A stretch of 64,000 bases of DNA from Rhodopirellula halodulae (GCF_020966775.1 NZ_JAJKFV010000029.1:551001-615000), one strand, 5' to 3'. Positions 16,808-26,447 are shown, numbered from the stretch's first letter. The notes: generated from the sequence alone by a model not told the origin. A program made the numbers and translations.

Positions 16808-17320
16808 TTAGCCGTCAACTTGGACGCGGAAGAGAGGTTTGCCGAAATCAACGGCTTGTTGGTCGCTGACAAGCACTTCCACGATCTTTCCGCGGCATTC
16901 GGCGGGGATCTCGTTGAAGACCTTCATGGCTTCGACGATGCAGACCACGGTGTCTTCGCTGACCACGTCACCGACTTTGGCAAACGGTGGGGCTTCCGGG
17001 TTGGCCTTGGAATAGAACGTGCCGACCATGGGTGAGTTGATCGTGATCGTTCCCGCGGTGCTGGCTGAGTCATCACCACCCGCGGCAGCGGGGGCAGGAG
17101 CCGAAGCCGCGGCGGGAGCGGGGGCTGGTGCGGCGGGAGCCGCAGGCATCGCCGGAGCAGGAATCATGGCGGGGGCCGAGCCACCACGAGTCAGCTTGAT
17201 GCGGTCGTCGGCCTGTTGCAGATCCACTTCGTTCAGTTCGTGTTGCTCCATCAATTCGACGATTTGGCGAATCCGATCGATGTCAAACACATCCCCGCCG
17301 TCGGGTTTTTCCGATTTCAT
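16808..17320 (-). CDS. accB: Acetyl-CoA carboxylase biotin carboxyl carrier protein
   Basis: Biotin carrier (BCCP) of 170 residues. The start at 17320 gives [20 protein letters not shown], matching the usual N-terminus; the frame stays open to 17431 without conservation. An Ala/Pro linker covers about residues 50-85. The C-terminal biotinyl domain starts near [11 protein letters not shown] and carries the biotinylated lysine in [11 protein letters not shown]. It lies 92 bases after the M24 peptidase gene and 3 bases before accC, the common peptidase-accB-accC order. Confidence 0.96.
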   Translation of the reverse strand: MKSEKPDGGDVFDIDRIRQIVELMEQHELNEVDLQQADDRIKLTRGGSAPAMIPAPAMPAAPAAPAPAPAAASAPAPAAAGGDDSASTAGTITINSPMVGTFYSKANPEAPPFAKVGDVVSEDTVVCIVEAMKVFNEIPAECRGKIVEVLVSDQQAVDFGKPLFRVQVDG

Positions 17321-17412
17321 ACGAAGTCCGATACCTGCAAAGTCCAATGATTTCCAAGCCCATAATAGAGCTCGAGCAATCGTTTCTGGGTCAACAATAA
17401 TTCCGCCACGTT

Positions 17413-18519
17413 TTACACAACAAGCCGACAATCATCGAGACCCTTTGGCAGGCTGGTCAGACGCTCAAATCCGGTGGCGGTCACCAGGATGTCATCTTCG
17501 ATCCGAATGCCAAATTCGCCTTCGAAATAGACGCCGGGTTCAACGGTCAGGACCATGCCTTCTTGCAGTGTTTCTTTCGACATGGGGCCCATGCGTGGAT
17601 CCTCGTGAATTTGCAGGCCAAATCCGTGTCCAAGTCCGTGCTTGAACGCGTCGCCTAGGCCGGCTTTTTGAAGCACGTTGCGTGCAGCCGCATCGACTTG
17701 AATCGCTTCCACGCCGTCTCGGATGGTCTCAATCGCGGCCTCCTGTGCCTCCAAAACCACTTGGTAAGCGGACTCAAAACGGTCGGAGGTGGCGGAGCGA
17801 ACCTCCGGTTTGTGAAACGTTCGGGTGATGTCACTGCAATAGCCGTCCACGCGTGCCCCCCAATCGATGAGCAGCGTCCGGCAATCGGCGAGTGCGACGT
17901 CTCGCGGGTGATAGTGGGGCAGGGCACCGCTGGGTTCGGCGCCGGCGATCACGTCAAAGGCCACGCCGGATGCGCCCAAACTTCGCATGGTGGATTCCAA
18001 TTCATGGGCGATCTGTCGTTCGGTGGTTTGCGGCGTTAGCTTGTGAATCACGCTGAGGAAACTGCGTTCGGCGACCGAAATGGCTCGGCGGATGGTGGCC
18101 AACTCGTCGGCGTCTTTGATCCACCGCAGTTGCTCCACCACATTGCTAGTTTCCACCCACTGAACGCCTTCGATTTGGTCCCGCCAGTCTCGCAGGGTGG
18201 CGACGTGGACATGGTCGGCTTCGAAGCCGATGGATTGGATCGACACATCACCGAGGTACTCCGCCAATAAGCTGACAAGCGTTTGGCTGGGTGGACGGAT
18301 GGCACTTTCGAGATTCGGGCACTGTTCCGCAATCTGGGTCTCGTAGCGTCGGTCCGACAGCAACGTCGCCTGACCGTTCGATCGAACGAGCAACCAAGTG
18401 CTGTCGCCGGTGAATCCGCTGAGATACCGCACATTGACCTCGCTGCAGATCAGCAACGCCTCCACCGGTTGGTCCAATTCGGCCATGGAAGTCACAAGTC
18501 GTTCAATTCGTGTTGTCAT
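17413..18519 (-). CDS. pepQ: M24 family Xaa-Pro peptidase
   Basis: Metallopeptidase of 368 residues, cutting Xaa-Pro bonds. The start at 18519 gives [12 protein letters not shown] ahead of [19 protein letters not shown], the creatinase/prolidase N-terminal domain. The pita-bread domain has all metal ligands: two aspartates in [19 protein letters not shown], a histidine in [14 protein letters not shown], and glutamates in [13 protein letters not shown] and GIRIEDDIL. The gene precedes accB on the same strand and is divergent from alaS across about 230 bases. PepP and PepQ are hard to separate by motif, so the symbol is tentative. Confidence 0.9.
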   Translation of the reverse strand: MTTRIERLVTSMAELDQPVEALLICSEVNVRYLSGFTGDSTWLLVRSNGQATLLSDRRYETQIAEQCPNLESAIRPPSQTLVSLLAEYLGDVSIQSIGFEADHVHVATLRDWRDQIEGVQWVETSNVVEQLRWIKDADELATIRRAISVAERSFLSVIHKLTPQTTERQIAHELESTMRSLGASGVAFDVIAGAEPSGALPHYHPRDVALADCRTLLIDWGARVDGYCSDITRTFHKPEVRSATSDRFESAYQVVLEAQEAAIETIRDGVEAIQVDAAARNVLQKAGLGDAFKHGLGHGFGLQIHEDPRMGPMSKETLQEGMVLTVEPGVYFEGEFGIRIEDDILVTATGFERLTSLPKGLDDCRLVV

Positions 18520-18753
18520 GGAGTCGATACCCGAAGGAATGTCGAAGAGCCGATGGAGTCGTCGGCAAGGCGGCCGAAATTTCGGTGGACGGCGGAAGTG
18601 GACCAGGCCGCGAAAACGCGGAGTATTGTGGGCAGGAATTCGGCACCTGTCACCCATTCCCCCTCGACTGATATCATGCCGACCGTGGAACGCCTGTTTT
18701 GCGTGTGCGTTCCCCCCCGATCATCCCCTTGCAAAATCCTGCAGCAGACTTCG

Positions 18754-21591
18754 ATGAAAACTGACGAACTCCGCGAAAAGTATCTGGCGTTCTTTGAAAC
18801 CAAAGGTTGCGTCCGCCAACCCAGTGACGTGCTCGTGCCTGCATGGGATCCATCGGTTCTGTTCACGCCCGCGGGAATGAACCAGTTCAAAGATCACTTC
18901 TTGGGCAAGGTGAAGTTGGACTTCACCCGAGCAACAACGTGCCAAAAGTGTTTGCGAACCGGCGACATCGACAATGTGGGGCGGACAGCGTTCCACCATA
19001 CGTTCTTTGAAATGCTGGGCAACTTTTCGTTCGGTGACTACTTCAAGGAAGAAGCGATCCGCTGGGCATGGGAGTTTTTGACGGACAAAAAATGGTTGAA
19101 TATCCCGGAAGAGCGACTGACGGTCACGGTTTACAAAGACGATGACGAAGCGTTTGGGATTTGGCACGAAAAAATTGGTTTGCCAACTCAACGCATCACT
19201 CGCATGGACGAGGATGAGAACTTCTGGCCGGCTTCAGCACCCAGCGAAGGCCCCGATGGAGTTTGTGGTCCCTGCAGCGAAATTTATTACCAACTCGAAG
19301 ACGGCAGCGACGTCGAGATTTGGAACTTGGTGTTCACGCAGTTCAATCGCGTGGGTACACCGCCGGACAACCTGCATCCGTTGCCCAGCAAAAACATCGA
19401 CACGGGAATGGGGTTGGAGCGTACCGCCAGCGTTCTGCAGGGCGTTCCGACCAACTTCCACATCGACAGTTTGTTCCCGATCGTCGAAGCAGCCTCGGAG
19501 GTGTGCGGGGTCAAGTACGAGTACGAAAGCGACAACGGTCGACGTCTTCGTCGGATCACGGACCATGCGCGTGCCAGCGTGTTTGCTGTCCACGAAAACG
19601 TTTACCCGGGCCCCAAAGATGCTCGTTCGGTGATTCGTCGTTTGATCCGCCGCGCTGTGCTCGATGGCTATCAAATGAATCTTCGCGAGCCATTCTTGTA
19701 CAAGTTGGTCGAAGCCGTCGCCGACGCATCCAAGGCTGCTTATCCGGAATTGGGACAAACCACGCAACGAGTCAGCGAAGCGATTGAGTCGGAGGAGAAG
19801 GCTTTCTTCGCCACCATCGATGGCGGGATGAAACGCATCCATCGTTTGTTCGAAGAAATGAACGATGAGTCATCGGTGATGGTGCCTGGTGCCGAAGCTG
19901 CGGATTTGTTGACCACTTATGGAGTGCCGCCCGAATTGGTGCAGACTTTGGCCGCCGAGCAGAACTTCACGTTTGATTGGGCCGGTTTCCGCGAAGCGAT
20001 GGACCGGCACGCGGACGAAAGCGATGGCGGGCAACGCGTGCTGTTCCAAACCGGGCCCTTAGAAACGCTGAAAGAAGCTTTGCGAGAAACCCCGTTTGTG
20101 GGATACGACCAAACAGAAGACACCGCAGTCGTGAAAGGCATCATCACGGGCGATGGCAAAGGCAAAGGCGACGATGGTCAATTGCTCAGCCATTTGGATC
20201 GGCCCGGCGACGCGGTGTTGCGATTGGTCCTGGATCACTCACCGTTCTATGGTGAATCCGGTGGTCAGGTCGGTGATGTTGGTGTTATCTCCAGCGACAA
20301 CTTTGAGTTTGAAGTCATCGACACACAGAAGCATGCATCGTTGATCGTGCACCATGGTCGTTTGGTTCGCGGCAAAATCAGCGAAGGCGAAACGTGCACC
20401 GCTAAAGTCGATGTGAGCAATCGCGAGGCGCTTGCACGTGCTCACAGTGCCACGCACATTTTGCATCATGCACTGCACACGCACGTGGGGCGTCACGCCG
20501 AGCAGCAAGGCAGCAAGGTCGAGCCTGATCGTCTGCGATTCGACTTCACCAATCCCAAAGCGATCGATGACGAGACGCTCGTCAAAATCGAAAAGGATGT
20601 TCTGGGTCTCGTCGATGCGGGAGAAGAAATTCGGTGGGACACGGTGTCTCTCGCCGATGCACGCGAAGCCGGCGCGATGATGCTGTTTGGTGAGAAGTAT
20701 CCGGACCCTTGTCGGATGGTTTCGATGGGAACGTTCAGCCGCGAACTTTGTGGTGGGACACATCTGACCAACACTCAGCAAGTCGGCTCATTCGAAGTTG
20801 TCGTGGAAGAAAGTGTTTCCACCGGCACCCGCCGAATCGAAGCGTTGACCGGGCAGCGTGCAAAGGAACATCGCGAGCAAACTGAAGCGTTGCTCAACGA
20901 AGTCGCGGGGAAACTCGGCTGCGATCCATCCGTTGCCGCCGCGGCCGTTGTGTCGTTGACCGAAGAGGTGCGACGCCTGAAGAAAGAATTGTCATCCGGC
21001 AAAGCGGCCGATTATCCAGCCGATTTTGTGTTTGATGCAAAAGCCGCGAAAGCGGAGAAGACCAATGTGAGTGACTACAACGCGGTCCGTGCTGCGGTTC
21101 GTGGTTTGACTCGTCGATTGAACGTTGCCATCACGGATGTGATCGGTCGTTTGGAATCTTTGTTGGCAGATCGAACGAAGTTGGTCGAGCAACTGAAACA
21201 AGTTACCGCGGGTGGCAAAATCTCCGCCGATGACCTGATGGCCGAAGGCACTCAAGTTGGTGACACATTGTTGATCGTTGCTGAGACCGCCGGAGCCAAC
21301 CCCAACATCATGCGTGGTTGGATCGATCAAATTCGCAAGAAGAGTGACAATCCGACTGCCATTCTGTTGGCCGCGACCAATGGCGACAAAGTCATGTTGG
21401 TGGGCGGATTGAGCCGTGATTTGGTTGACCGTGGATTGAAAGCGGGTGACTGGGTCGGTGCCGCGGCCAAGGTGGTCGGTGGCAGTGGCGGCGGGCGTCC
21501 CGATATGGCTCAAGCCGGCGGGAAAGACGCCAGCAAATTGCCGGAAGCACTTCAGCAGGCTCGCGAATCGATGAGTGAGAAATTGAGCTGA
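18754..21591 (+). CDS. alaS: Alanyl-tRNA synthetase
   Basis: Class II synthetase of 945 residues charging tRNA-Ala, with an editing domain. The start at 18754 gives MKTDELREKYLAFFETKGC, the standard N-terminus; the frame is open upstream to 18283 but the sequence there is antisense to pepQ. Class II motifs include PSVLFTPAGMNQFKDHFLG and GPCSEIYY. The editing site zinc ligands are H564 and H568 (HSATHILHHALH) with C666 and H670 (CGGTHLTN). The C-terminal DHHA1 domain holds the GGSGGGRPDMAQAGG motif. It is longer than the usual 870-880 residues, mainly through extra sequence in the middle (about residues 430-520). Confidence 0.97.
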   Translation: MKTDELREKYLAFFETKGCVRQPSDVLVPAWDPSVLFTPAGMNQFKDHFLGKVKLDFTRATTCQKCLRTGDIDNVGRTAFHHTFFEMLGNFSFGDYFKEEAIRWAWEFLTDKKWLNIPEERLTVTVYKDDDEAFGIWHEKIGLPTQRITRMDEDENFWPASAPSEGPDGVCGPCSEIYYQLEDGSDVEIWNLVFTQFNRVGTPPDNLHPLPSKNIDTGMGLERTASVLQGVPTNFHIDSLFPIVEAASEVCGVKYEYESDNGRRLRRITDHARASVFAVHENVYPGPKDARSVIRRLIRRAVLDGYQMNLREPFLYKLVEAVADASKAAYPELGQTTQRVSEAIESEEKAFFATIDGGMKRIHRLFEEMNDESSVMVPGAEAADLLTTYGVPPELVQTLAAEQNFTFDWAGFREAMDRHADESDGGQRVLFQTGPLETLKEALRETPFVGYDQTEDTAVVKGIITGDGKGKGDDGQLLSHLDRPGDAVLRLVLDHSPFYGESGGQVGDVGVISSDNFEFEVIDTQKHASLIVHHGRLVRGKISEGETCTAKVDVSNREALARAHSATHILHHALHTHVGRHAEQQGSKVEPDRLRFDFTNPKAIDDETLVKIEKDVLGLVDAGEEIRWDTVSLADAREAGAMMLFGEKYPDPCRMVSMGTFSRELCGGTHLTNTQQVGSFEVVVEESVSTGTRRIEALTGQRAKEHREQTEALLNEVAGKLGCDPSVAAAAVVSLTEEVRRLKKELSSGKAADYPADFVFDAKAAKAEKTNVSDYNAVRAAVRGLTRRLNVAITDVIGRLESLLADRTKLVEQLKQVTAGGKISADDLMAEGTQVGDTLLIVAETAGANPNIMRGWIDQIRKKSDNPTAILLAATNGDKVMLVGGLSRDLVDRGLKAGDWVGAAAKVVGGSGGGRPDMAQAGGKDASKLPEALQQARESMSEKLS

Positions 21592-21655
21592 GTGCTTGCT
21601 GCGTGCTGATTTGAATTGACTGCGATCCCGATCCATTGGAGTTGGCTTTTCCGCC

Positions 21656-22696
21656 ATGACTGAAACGAACGAGTTGACTCCCAATACCTACTTCATCGAA
21701 GTCAGCGGGGCAGGGCTTCCCGAAGTGGACGGGCTTTATGTCCCGTCCATCGCGCCGCCGACCAAGTCGGAATCGGGGACTGTTTCCAGTCCGGGTTATT
21801 GGAATGGCAAGATGGCTTGGGATCGCGCTGACGGAAAGTCAGCGAGAAGTCCCGCGTTGTCCTATTCCAACACGTATCGGTCTTGGAGAATCTGTCGGCT
21901 GGACGGACACCTCGCGTACGACTTCACGTGCGAAGAGGAGCTTCCGCCCACGGATCGTCCTTGGCACGTCTATCAAAAGGGCGTTGCTCCCGCACCCAAG
22001 GTTGTGGTTCATCATTGCGACCCGCGTTTGCCTTGTCCCGATCCCAACGTGGTGTTTGTCTTGGGTGGTCCGGGCGCTGGAAAAGGCACCATGTGCGAGT
22101 TGGCCGAATCGCAACTCGGTTGGACTCATTTGTCGACGGGGGATCTGTTGCGAGCGGAACGCGAGGCCGGCGGTCCGTATGCCGCAACCATCGAAGAGAT
22201 CATTGCCGCGGGCAATTTGGTTCCCAGCACCATCGTGGTGAAGTTGCTTCAAGACGCGATGGAAAGAATCACCAGGCATACCGGCAAGCGAAACTTCTTG
22301 CTCGACGGTTTTCCGCGTTCGATGGCCAACTTGGATGCGTGGTACGAGGTGTTTGGGCAAGACACGGAACTCCCCAAGATGCTGTTCTTTGAGTGCCCGT
22401 ACGACGTGTTGGAAAAACGTGTGTTGGCTCGAGCAAAGTACACCGGTCGTCAGGATGACAACTTGGAAAGTTTGAAGGTGAGGTTTGACAACTTCAAAGC
22501 CGAAACGCTCCCCGCGGTTGAGCACTTCAAGAGCCAGGGACGGTGCGTGGAGTTAGACACCAGCCAGGACCGGCAATCCGTTTACAAGCTCGTTTGTGAG
22601 AACCTTTCCGAACACACGGATTGCTCTTTGGCCAATCAGCCGTTGTCCGAACGAGCCGAGATGTTGCTCGGGTTGAGGCCGTTTCCGGACAAGTGA
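21656..22696 (+). CDS. UMP-CMP kinase-like nucleoside monophosphate kinase with extra N-terminal domain
   Basis: Fusion of 346 residues. Residues 130-320 are a nucleoside monophosphate kinase: P-loop GGPGAGKGT at 137-145, STGDLLRAE, NFLLDGFPRSMANLDAW, and a short lid GRQDDNLESLKVR near 264-276. The DGFPRxxxNLxxW motif and short lid resemble eukaryotic UMP-CMP kinase rather than bacterial Adk or Cmk. Residues 10-118 form a separate domain with VSGAGLPEVDGLYV, SYSNTYRSWRIC, AYDF and PWHVYQKGVAPAPK; this resembles a repeat module known to me from algal and protist proteins, not from bacterial kinases. The last 26 residues are a tail. It follows alaS by 64 bases. Substrate preference (UMP, CMP or AMP) is inferred. 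Confidence 0.85.
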   Translation: MTETNELTPNTYFIEVSGAGLPEVDGLYVPSIAPPTKSESGTVSSPGYWNGKMAWDRADGKSARSPALSYSNTYRSWRICRLDGHLAYDFTCEEELPPTDRPWHVYQKGVAPAPKVVVHHCDPRLPCPDPNVVFVLGGPGAGKGTMCELAESQLGWTHLSTGDLLRAEREAGGPYAATIEEIIAAGNLVPSTIVVKLLQDAMERITRHTGKRNFLLDGFPRSMANLDAWYEVFGQDTELPKMLFFECPYDVLEKRVLARAKYTGRQDDNLESLKVRFDNFKAETLPAVEHFKSQGRCVELDTSQDRQSVYKLVCENLSEHTDCSLANQPLSERAEMLLGLRPFPDK

Positions 22697-22699
22697 TGG

Positions 22700-22763
22700 A
22701 TGTGGCACGGCGGTCTCCGCCGTGAGTGCAGGTGCTTCTCGATGGGGGACCACCGAGCGACAG
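22700..22763. repeat. REP-like double-hairpin element, copy A (degenerate)
   Basis: Copy of the element also found at 25605 and 26448, in the gap between the convergent kinase and M42 peptidase genes. The first hairpin has perfect 8-base arms (CACGGCGG and CCGCCGTG) with a 3-base loop. After a 13-base spacer the second has arms CTCGATGG and CCACCGAG with one mismatch and loop GGGA. The outer GTAG/CTAC ends have decayed (GTGG, CGAC), so this copy looks older than the other two. Confidence 0.8.
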
Positions 22764-22776
22764 GTTGAGATGGCAA

Positions 22777-23850
22777 TCAGCCGGGGATGAAGTCACATTC
22801 GGGCGTCAGCGATTGAGCGAACAACGTCAGCAATCTCGCGATGGCTTCGATGTCACCGAGGCTGATGGTTTCCACGGCGGAGTGCATGTAGCGGTTTGGG
22901 ATGGCGACCAAACCGGTCGCGACGCCTGAACCAGAAACCTGCAGCACGTTCGAGTCGTTCGGAGCAGCGCGGCCAAGTGCGGCGGGTTGATAAGGGATGT
23001 CGTTGTCATCGGCCAGTTGCATCAAACGAGTCGCCACCTTGGCGTTGATATTGGGGCCTCGGAAAATGACGGGACCGCCTCCGATTTTGATGTCGCCTTG
23101 TTGTTGCTTGTCGATGGTTGGGCAGTCCGATGCGTGCGTGACGTCCACCGCGATCGCCACGTCCGGTTGAATGCGACCGGCGGCAGTCTTGGCACCACGC
23201 AACCCGATTTCTTCTTGAACCGTCGCCACGCTGTGCAGTTCGCACTGCAAGGCTTGATCGGAGGTGGCACATCGCCGGGCCGTTTCGATAACGGTCCACA
23301 TGCCGGTCTTGTTGTCCATTCCGGGGCCGCTGACCAAATCACCCAGAAGTTCTCGGTAAGCGAGATTCAGTGTCACGCAGTCACCGATGCGAACCTTGGA
23401 CTTCGCATCGTCGCCGTCTTTGGCACCGATGTCCAACCACATTTGTTCCAGTTTGACGACTTCGCCGCGTTCTGCCTGAGAGAGCAAGTGGATGGGCTTG
23501 CGGCTGATCACTGCCGACACGGGACCGTCGGTTGTCCAAACCGTCATGGCTTGGCCAATCAATTGTTGCGGATCCCAGCCACCGATGGTCTGAGCGTACA
23601 AGAAGCCTTGTTCATCGATATGCGAAATCAGCATGCCGATTTGGTCGCAGTGGCCGGCCAGCATCAGTTTAGGGCCGCCCGCTTTTCCAACGCGAGCCGA
23701 CAGGTTGCCGTGTACGTCGACCGAGACGTCATCGCTGTGTGGTTTCAGGTATTCCCCGATCAGTTTTTGAATCGGTTCTTCGTAGCCAGATGGGCTGGGG
23801 GTCAGAATGGCTTGCTTGAAGAATTCGAGCGGTTGCATTTCAGATGTCAT
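22777..23850 (-). CDS. M42 family metallopeptidase
   Basis: Aminopeptidase of the M42 (glutamyl aminopeptidase/deblocking aminopeptidase) family, 357 residues, probably a cytoplasmic oligomeric two-metal enzyme. Metal and catalytic residues are visible: H67 and D69 in LAGHCDQIG, the bridging aspartate in GPGMDNKTG, the EE pair in TVQEEIGLRG, the aspartate in IAVDVTHASD, and the late histidine in NRYMHSAVE. The length fits. The first ATG overlaps the upstream acetyltransferase gene by 11 bases; a second ATG at 23838 (residue 5) would remove the overlap. Either way the two genes are probably co-transcribed. Confidence 0.9.
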   Translation of the reverse strand: MTSEMQPLEFFKQAILTPSPSGYEEPIQKLIGEYLKPHSDDVSVDVHGNLSARVGKAGGPKLMLAGHCDQIGMLISHIDEQGFLYAQTIGGWDPQQLIGQAMTVWTTDGPVSAVISRKPIHLLSQAERGEVVKLEQMWLDIGAKDGDDAKSKVRIGDCVTLNLAYRELLGDLVSGPGMDNKTGMWTVIETARRCATSDQALQCELHSVATVQEEIGLRGAKTAAGRIQPDVAIAVDVTHASDCPTIDKQQQGDIKIGGGPVIFRGPNINAKVATRLMQLADDNDIPYQPAALGRAAPNDSNVLQVSGSGVATGLVAIPNRYMHSAVETISLGDIEAIARLLTLFAQSLTPECDFIPG

Positions 23851-24346
23851 CGAAGTTGCGAGGTCGAAGTTGACAGAAGAGAGCTTTTTTCTGGTCGGGG
23901 AGCGAGTAGTCGAAACCGCAGGACTTCAAAAAATCCTCGGAAGAGCTGATCGCCAAAATTTCCATCACACCCAACGAGCGAGCACGTTCGATGCAGTGCC
24001 CAACCAGCTTGCGTCCCAGTCCCAAACGTTGGGCTTCCGGGTGGACAGCCAAGCATTGCAGTTCGGCAAGTTTGGGACTGTAAATTTCAATCGCTGAGAA
24101 GCCGATGCAGCGGGGTTCCACCATCGCCACAAACCCGTGGCGGCTCAGTTCAATGATTTCCGCGGCGGTCCGCGAAAGCAATTTGCGTTGCGAAACGAAC
24201 GGACGCATCAAAGCGTGAATGGCTTCGGCGTCTTGAGGCGTGGCTTGGCGAACCGTCACCTCGTCCATCGAAAGTGACTGGCCCGGCGGGGTCACCGGGG
24301 GAATGTTTGTGATCGTGCTGGGATCAGGTGGTGGGTGATCAGACAA
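23840..24346 (-). CDS. GNAT acetyltransferase, short N-acetylglutamate synthase-like
   Basis: Product of 168 residues. After a Pro-rich start of about 25 residues the GNAT domain carries VTVRQATPQDAEAIHALM, RHGFVAMVEPRCIGFSAIEIYSPKLAELQCLAVHP and the acetyl-CoA loop RLGLGRKLVG. The combination (KLAELxxLAVHPxxxxxGxGxxLV, then SSSEDFLKSCGFD) is typical of the stand-alone ArgA-type N-acetylglutamate synthase domain that feeds arginine biosynthesis. The amino acid kinase domain of classical ArgA is absent. No other arginine gene is nearby, so an alternative acetyl acceptor is possible. It overlaps the M42 peptidase gene. Confidence 0.75.
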   Translation of the reverse strand: MSDHPPPDPSTITNIPPVTPPGQSLSMDEVTVRQATPQDAEAIHALMRPFVSQRKLLSRTAAEIIELSRHGFVAMVEPRCIGFSAIEIYSPKLAELQCLAVHPEAQRLGLGRKLVGHCIERARSLGVMEILAISSSEDFLKSCGFDYSLPDQKKALFCQLRPRNFDDI

Positions 24347-24552
24347 GGATCGCGACTCTCGAAACGATGGTGCACCGGGGCCGAGGAGGAAGCCATTGCG
24401 TGACAGTTTAGCAAATGGTGATTGTTTGTTGATTGCCGCAGTGACTTGGTTTCGGCTCGTCCGACCGTTTGGGGTGTCTCACGGTTTTTACGGTGAGGTG
24501 ATGAGACAATGTCGGACGTTCGACGAACCAGAATGCCGCCGCGAATCGGATG

Positions 24553-25515
24553 CTACGAAGAGGGAATGTCTTCGATTCGCAAGAGCAAGATCACGTGTTG
24601 ATCATCCTGCAGGTGATCCGTGTCACGAAGCATTTGGCGGGCCATGCCAAATGTCGGTTCGCTTTGCCCCGGTTGGTGGACCGGGGCGATCAACAACGTG
24701 CGCTGAGGATCGGCGACCCAGGAGAGATTTAATTCAGGCAGTTCCCAAGTTTTTCGACCCGCGGCCAAACGGGTGGCGGCATCGCTGCTGATGAATTTTT
24801 GTTGGACCGAGCCGTGTTGAATCTCGGGGCGAATGTCAAGCGTGACCTGACCCGCTGCTGGTCCGAGGGTGGGTGTCAGCGAGAATGTCAGTTGCGGCGA
24901 TTCGAGAGTTCGCCCCGACAAATTGCCATCCTGCTGAGCAAGCACAACGTGGGAGCCTTCCAGCACCGGTGAGATTGGAAGTTCGTGCCGCTGCGATGGA
25001 CGTAAGGGAATGGTCTGTACGCCGGACGGGATGCCGCCCAAGACACCCGCCGTCGAAAGCAAGCGATTGATGGGATCGGAATCGACGTCGTGATCTTCGC
25101 CAGATGTCTGCATGACTTCGGGAACCGCGATCAAGCCAATCCGGAAACCATTGGCCAACCATTCTTCGCGTACCTGCGGAGCAAAGGCCGTTTCATCGAC
25201 GTGCTGCCAAAGTGCCTCATCCAGTTCGCCGGTGTTCACATGACGGAAGTCAGCCGAGAGCGAAATGGTGTGTTTGCTTTTATGAGTGAGCTTCGAGACG
25301 CGTTGGTGCTCCGCAGCATCGACCGAGTCCTCGAGTGACGTCCCCGACCAAGTTCCGCTGGGAAGAAGGGAACATCCTGATGCGAACATCGTCAGTGTGG
25401 CCAGCGCACAGGCGACCCAAACACACCGCGAAGGTGAGGCAACGGGCGATCGTTCTCGAGAACGAAGACACACGCGGAAAGACCGTCCAAACGAAAAGCA
25501 AACATCAAAAGACAT
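24553..25515 (-). CDS. Hypothetical lipoprotein
   Basis: Product of 320 residues if started at the ATG at 25515; an earlier start at 25578 is possible. A long basic N-region is followed by the hydrophobic stretch VWVACALATLTMFASGC, a lipobox with the acylated cysteine at residue 48. The rest is soluble and looks beta-rich (LTFSLTPTLGPAAGQVTLDIRP, LLIAPVHQPG, VILLLRIEDI). The segment around QVTLDIRPEIQHG is reminiscent of secretin-associated or pilus-type proteins, but the match is too weak for a call. It stands alone between the acetyltransferase gene and the REP cluster. Confidence 0.6.
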   Translation of the reverse strand: MSFDVCFSFGRSFRVCLRSRERSPVASPSRCVWVACALATLTMFASGCSLLPSGTWSGTSLEDSVDAAEHQRVSKLTHKSKHTISLSADFRHVNTGELDEALWQHVDETAFAPQVREEWLANGFRIGLIAVPEVMQTSGEDHDVDSDPINRLLSTAGVLGGIPSGVQTIPLRPSQRHELPISPVLEGSHVVLAQQDGNLSGRTLESPQLTFSLTPTLGPAAGQVTLDIRPEIQHGSVQQKFISSDAATRLAAGRKTWELPELNLSWVADPQRTLLIAPVHQPGQSEPTFGMARQMLRDTDHLQDDQHVILLLRIEDIPSS

Positions 25516-25604
25516 CCAGAAAAACGACCCTACGAATCCGCCGATAGCGATGTCAAGGCAAGCTCTCGCGAGTTTCACAACCCTGTAGCACTGCTTTCAC
25601 AGCC

Positions 25605-25669
25605 CTGTAGCACGGCGGTCCCCCGCCGTGAATTCATTTTGGTCTCGGTGGGGGACCACCGAGCTACAG
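25605..25669. repeat. REP-like double-hairpin element, copy B
   Basis: A 65-base element upstream of the transposase gene. It begins CTGTAGC and ends GCTACAG. Hairpin 1 has 8-base arms CACGGCGG/CCGCCGTG and loop TCCC; after a 13-base spacer hairpin 2 has arms CTCGGTGG/CCACCGAG and loop GGGA. A GTAG tetranucleotide sits 5' of the first hairpin and its complement 3' of the second, the arrangement of paired REP sequences recognised by RAYT transposases. A partial CCCTGTAGCAC copy lies just upstream at 25581-25591. Confidence 0.9.
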
Positions 25670-25730
25670 ATTTGATGGTGGTTTCAAGAATCAGGTCGCG
25701 TGACCAGATTGGGTTTGGGAGGATTGAATC

Positions 25731-26438
25731 GTGATTCGTCCTCTGGGGAGCTGGAAAGTGAGTCGGGAAAAAACGTTGCCGGTGCAATGGGCTTTCTACG
25801 ATCCGACTCATGATGTCGTTGAGTCGCGTCGCAATTTGCCGCATCTAGACATGAATGGTGTGCTGACTTTCGTCACGTTTCGTCTCGCGGATTCGATGCC
25901 GAAGCAGGTGGTCCAACGTTGGCACGAGGAAGTGGATGCCTGGCTTCGTCAAAACGGTTTGGATGAATGGTCGGTCGACGAGGTCTTGAAGTCACCCTCC
26001 GTGGAGGCTTCCGTTAAACGTGAGCTGAGATTTCACAAGACTCGCCGGTGGCACGGTCATTTGGACGACTGCCATGGCGAATGTTGTTTGCGAAATCGAT
26101 TGGTCAGAAATTTCGTTGCCAAATCCTTGCTGCATTTTGAAGGGCAGCGGTACGACTTGGAACGATTCGTGATCATGCCCAACCATGTTCATGTGCTGAT
26201 TCAGATGCGTGTGGGGTTCCGGCTTCGCAAGCAGTTTCGTGAGCTTCTTCGTTTCTCGGCACGCGAAATCAATCGGCATTTGGGACGCCACGGCAGCGTG
26301 TGGCAAAGCGAGCCGTTCGACCACATCGTCCGAAGTCCCGAACAGTTCGAATACCTTCAGGGCTACATTGACGGAAACCCTTCGAAGGCTCGCCTTCGAC
26401 CATCGGAATTCACGCTCTGGTCACGTGAGAGCGAGTGA
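25731..26438 (+). CDS. REP-associated tyrosine transposase (RAYT, IS200/IS605-like Y1 family)
   Basis: Domesticated-type transposase of 235 residues of the HUH Y1 superfamily. The HUH motif is HVH at residues 152-154 in FVIMPNHVHVLIQM. The N-terminal segment GVLTFVTFRLADSMP and the C-terminal RHGSVWQSEPFDHIVRSPEQF followed by YLQGYIDGNPSKARL are characteristic of RAYT proteins; Y212 is the likely catalytic tyrosine, with Y208 an alternative. The gene lies between two copies of the element it presumably recognises: copy B ends 61 bases before the start and copy C starts 10 bases after the stop. The frame is intact, so the enzyme may be active. Confidence 0.92.
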   Translation: MIRPLGSWKVSREKTLPVQWAFYDPTHDVVESRRNLPHLDMNGVLTFVTFRLADSMPKQVVQRWHEEVDAWLRQNGLDEWSVDEVLKSPSVEASVKRELRFHKTRRWHGHLDDCHGECCLRNRLVRNFVAKSLLHFEGQRYDLERFVIMPNHVHVLIQMRVGFRLRKQFRELLRFSAREINRHLGRHGSVWQSEPFDHIVRSPEQFEYLQGYIDGNPSKARLRPSEFTLWSRESE

Positions 26439-26447
26439 GTAGAAAAA

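Noticed and set aside
15869-17035. 388-residue plus-strand frame
   Set aside because: Antisense to accB and accC, both certain; typical reverse-frame His/Asp-rich composition.
18283-18753. N-terminal extension of alaS by 157 residues
   Set aside because: The extension overlaps pepQ in antisense, while a standard AlaRS N-terminus begins at 18754.
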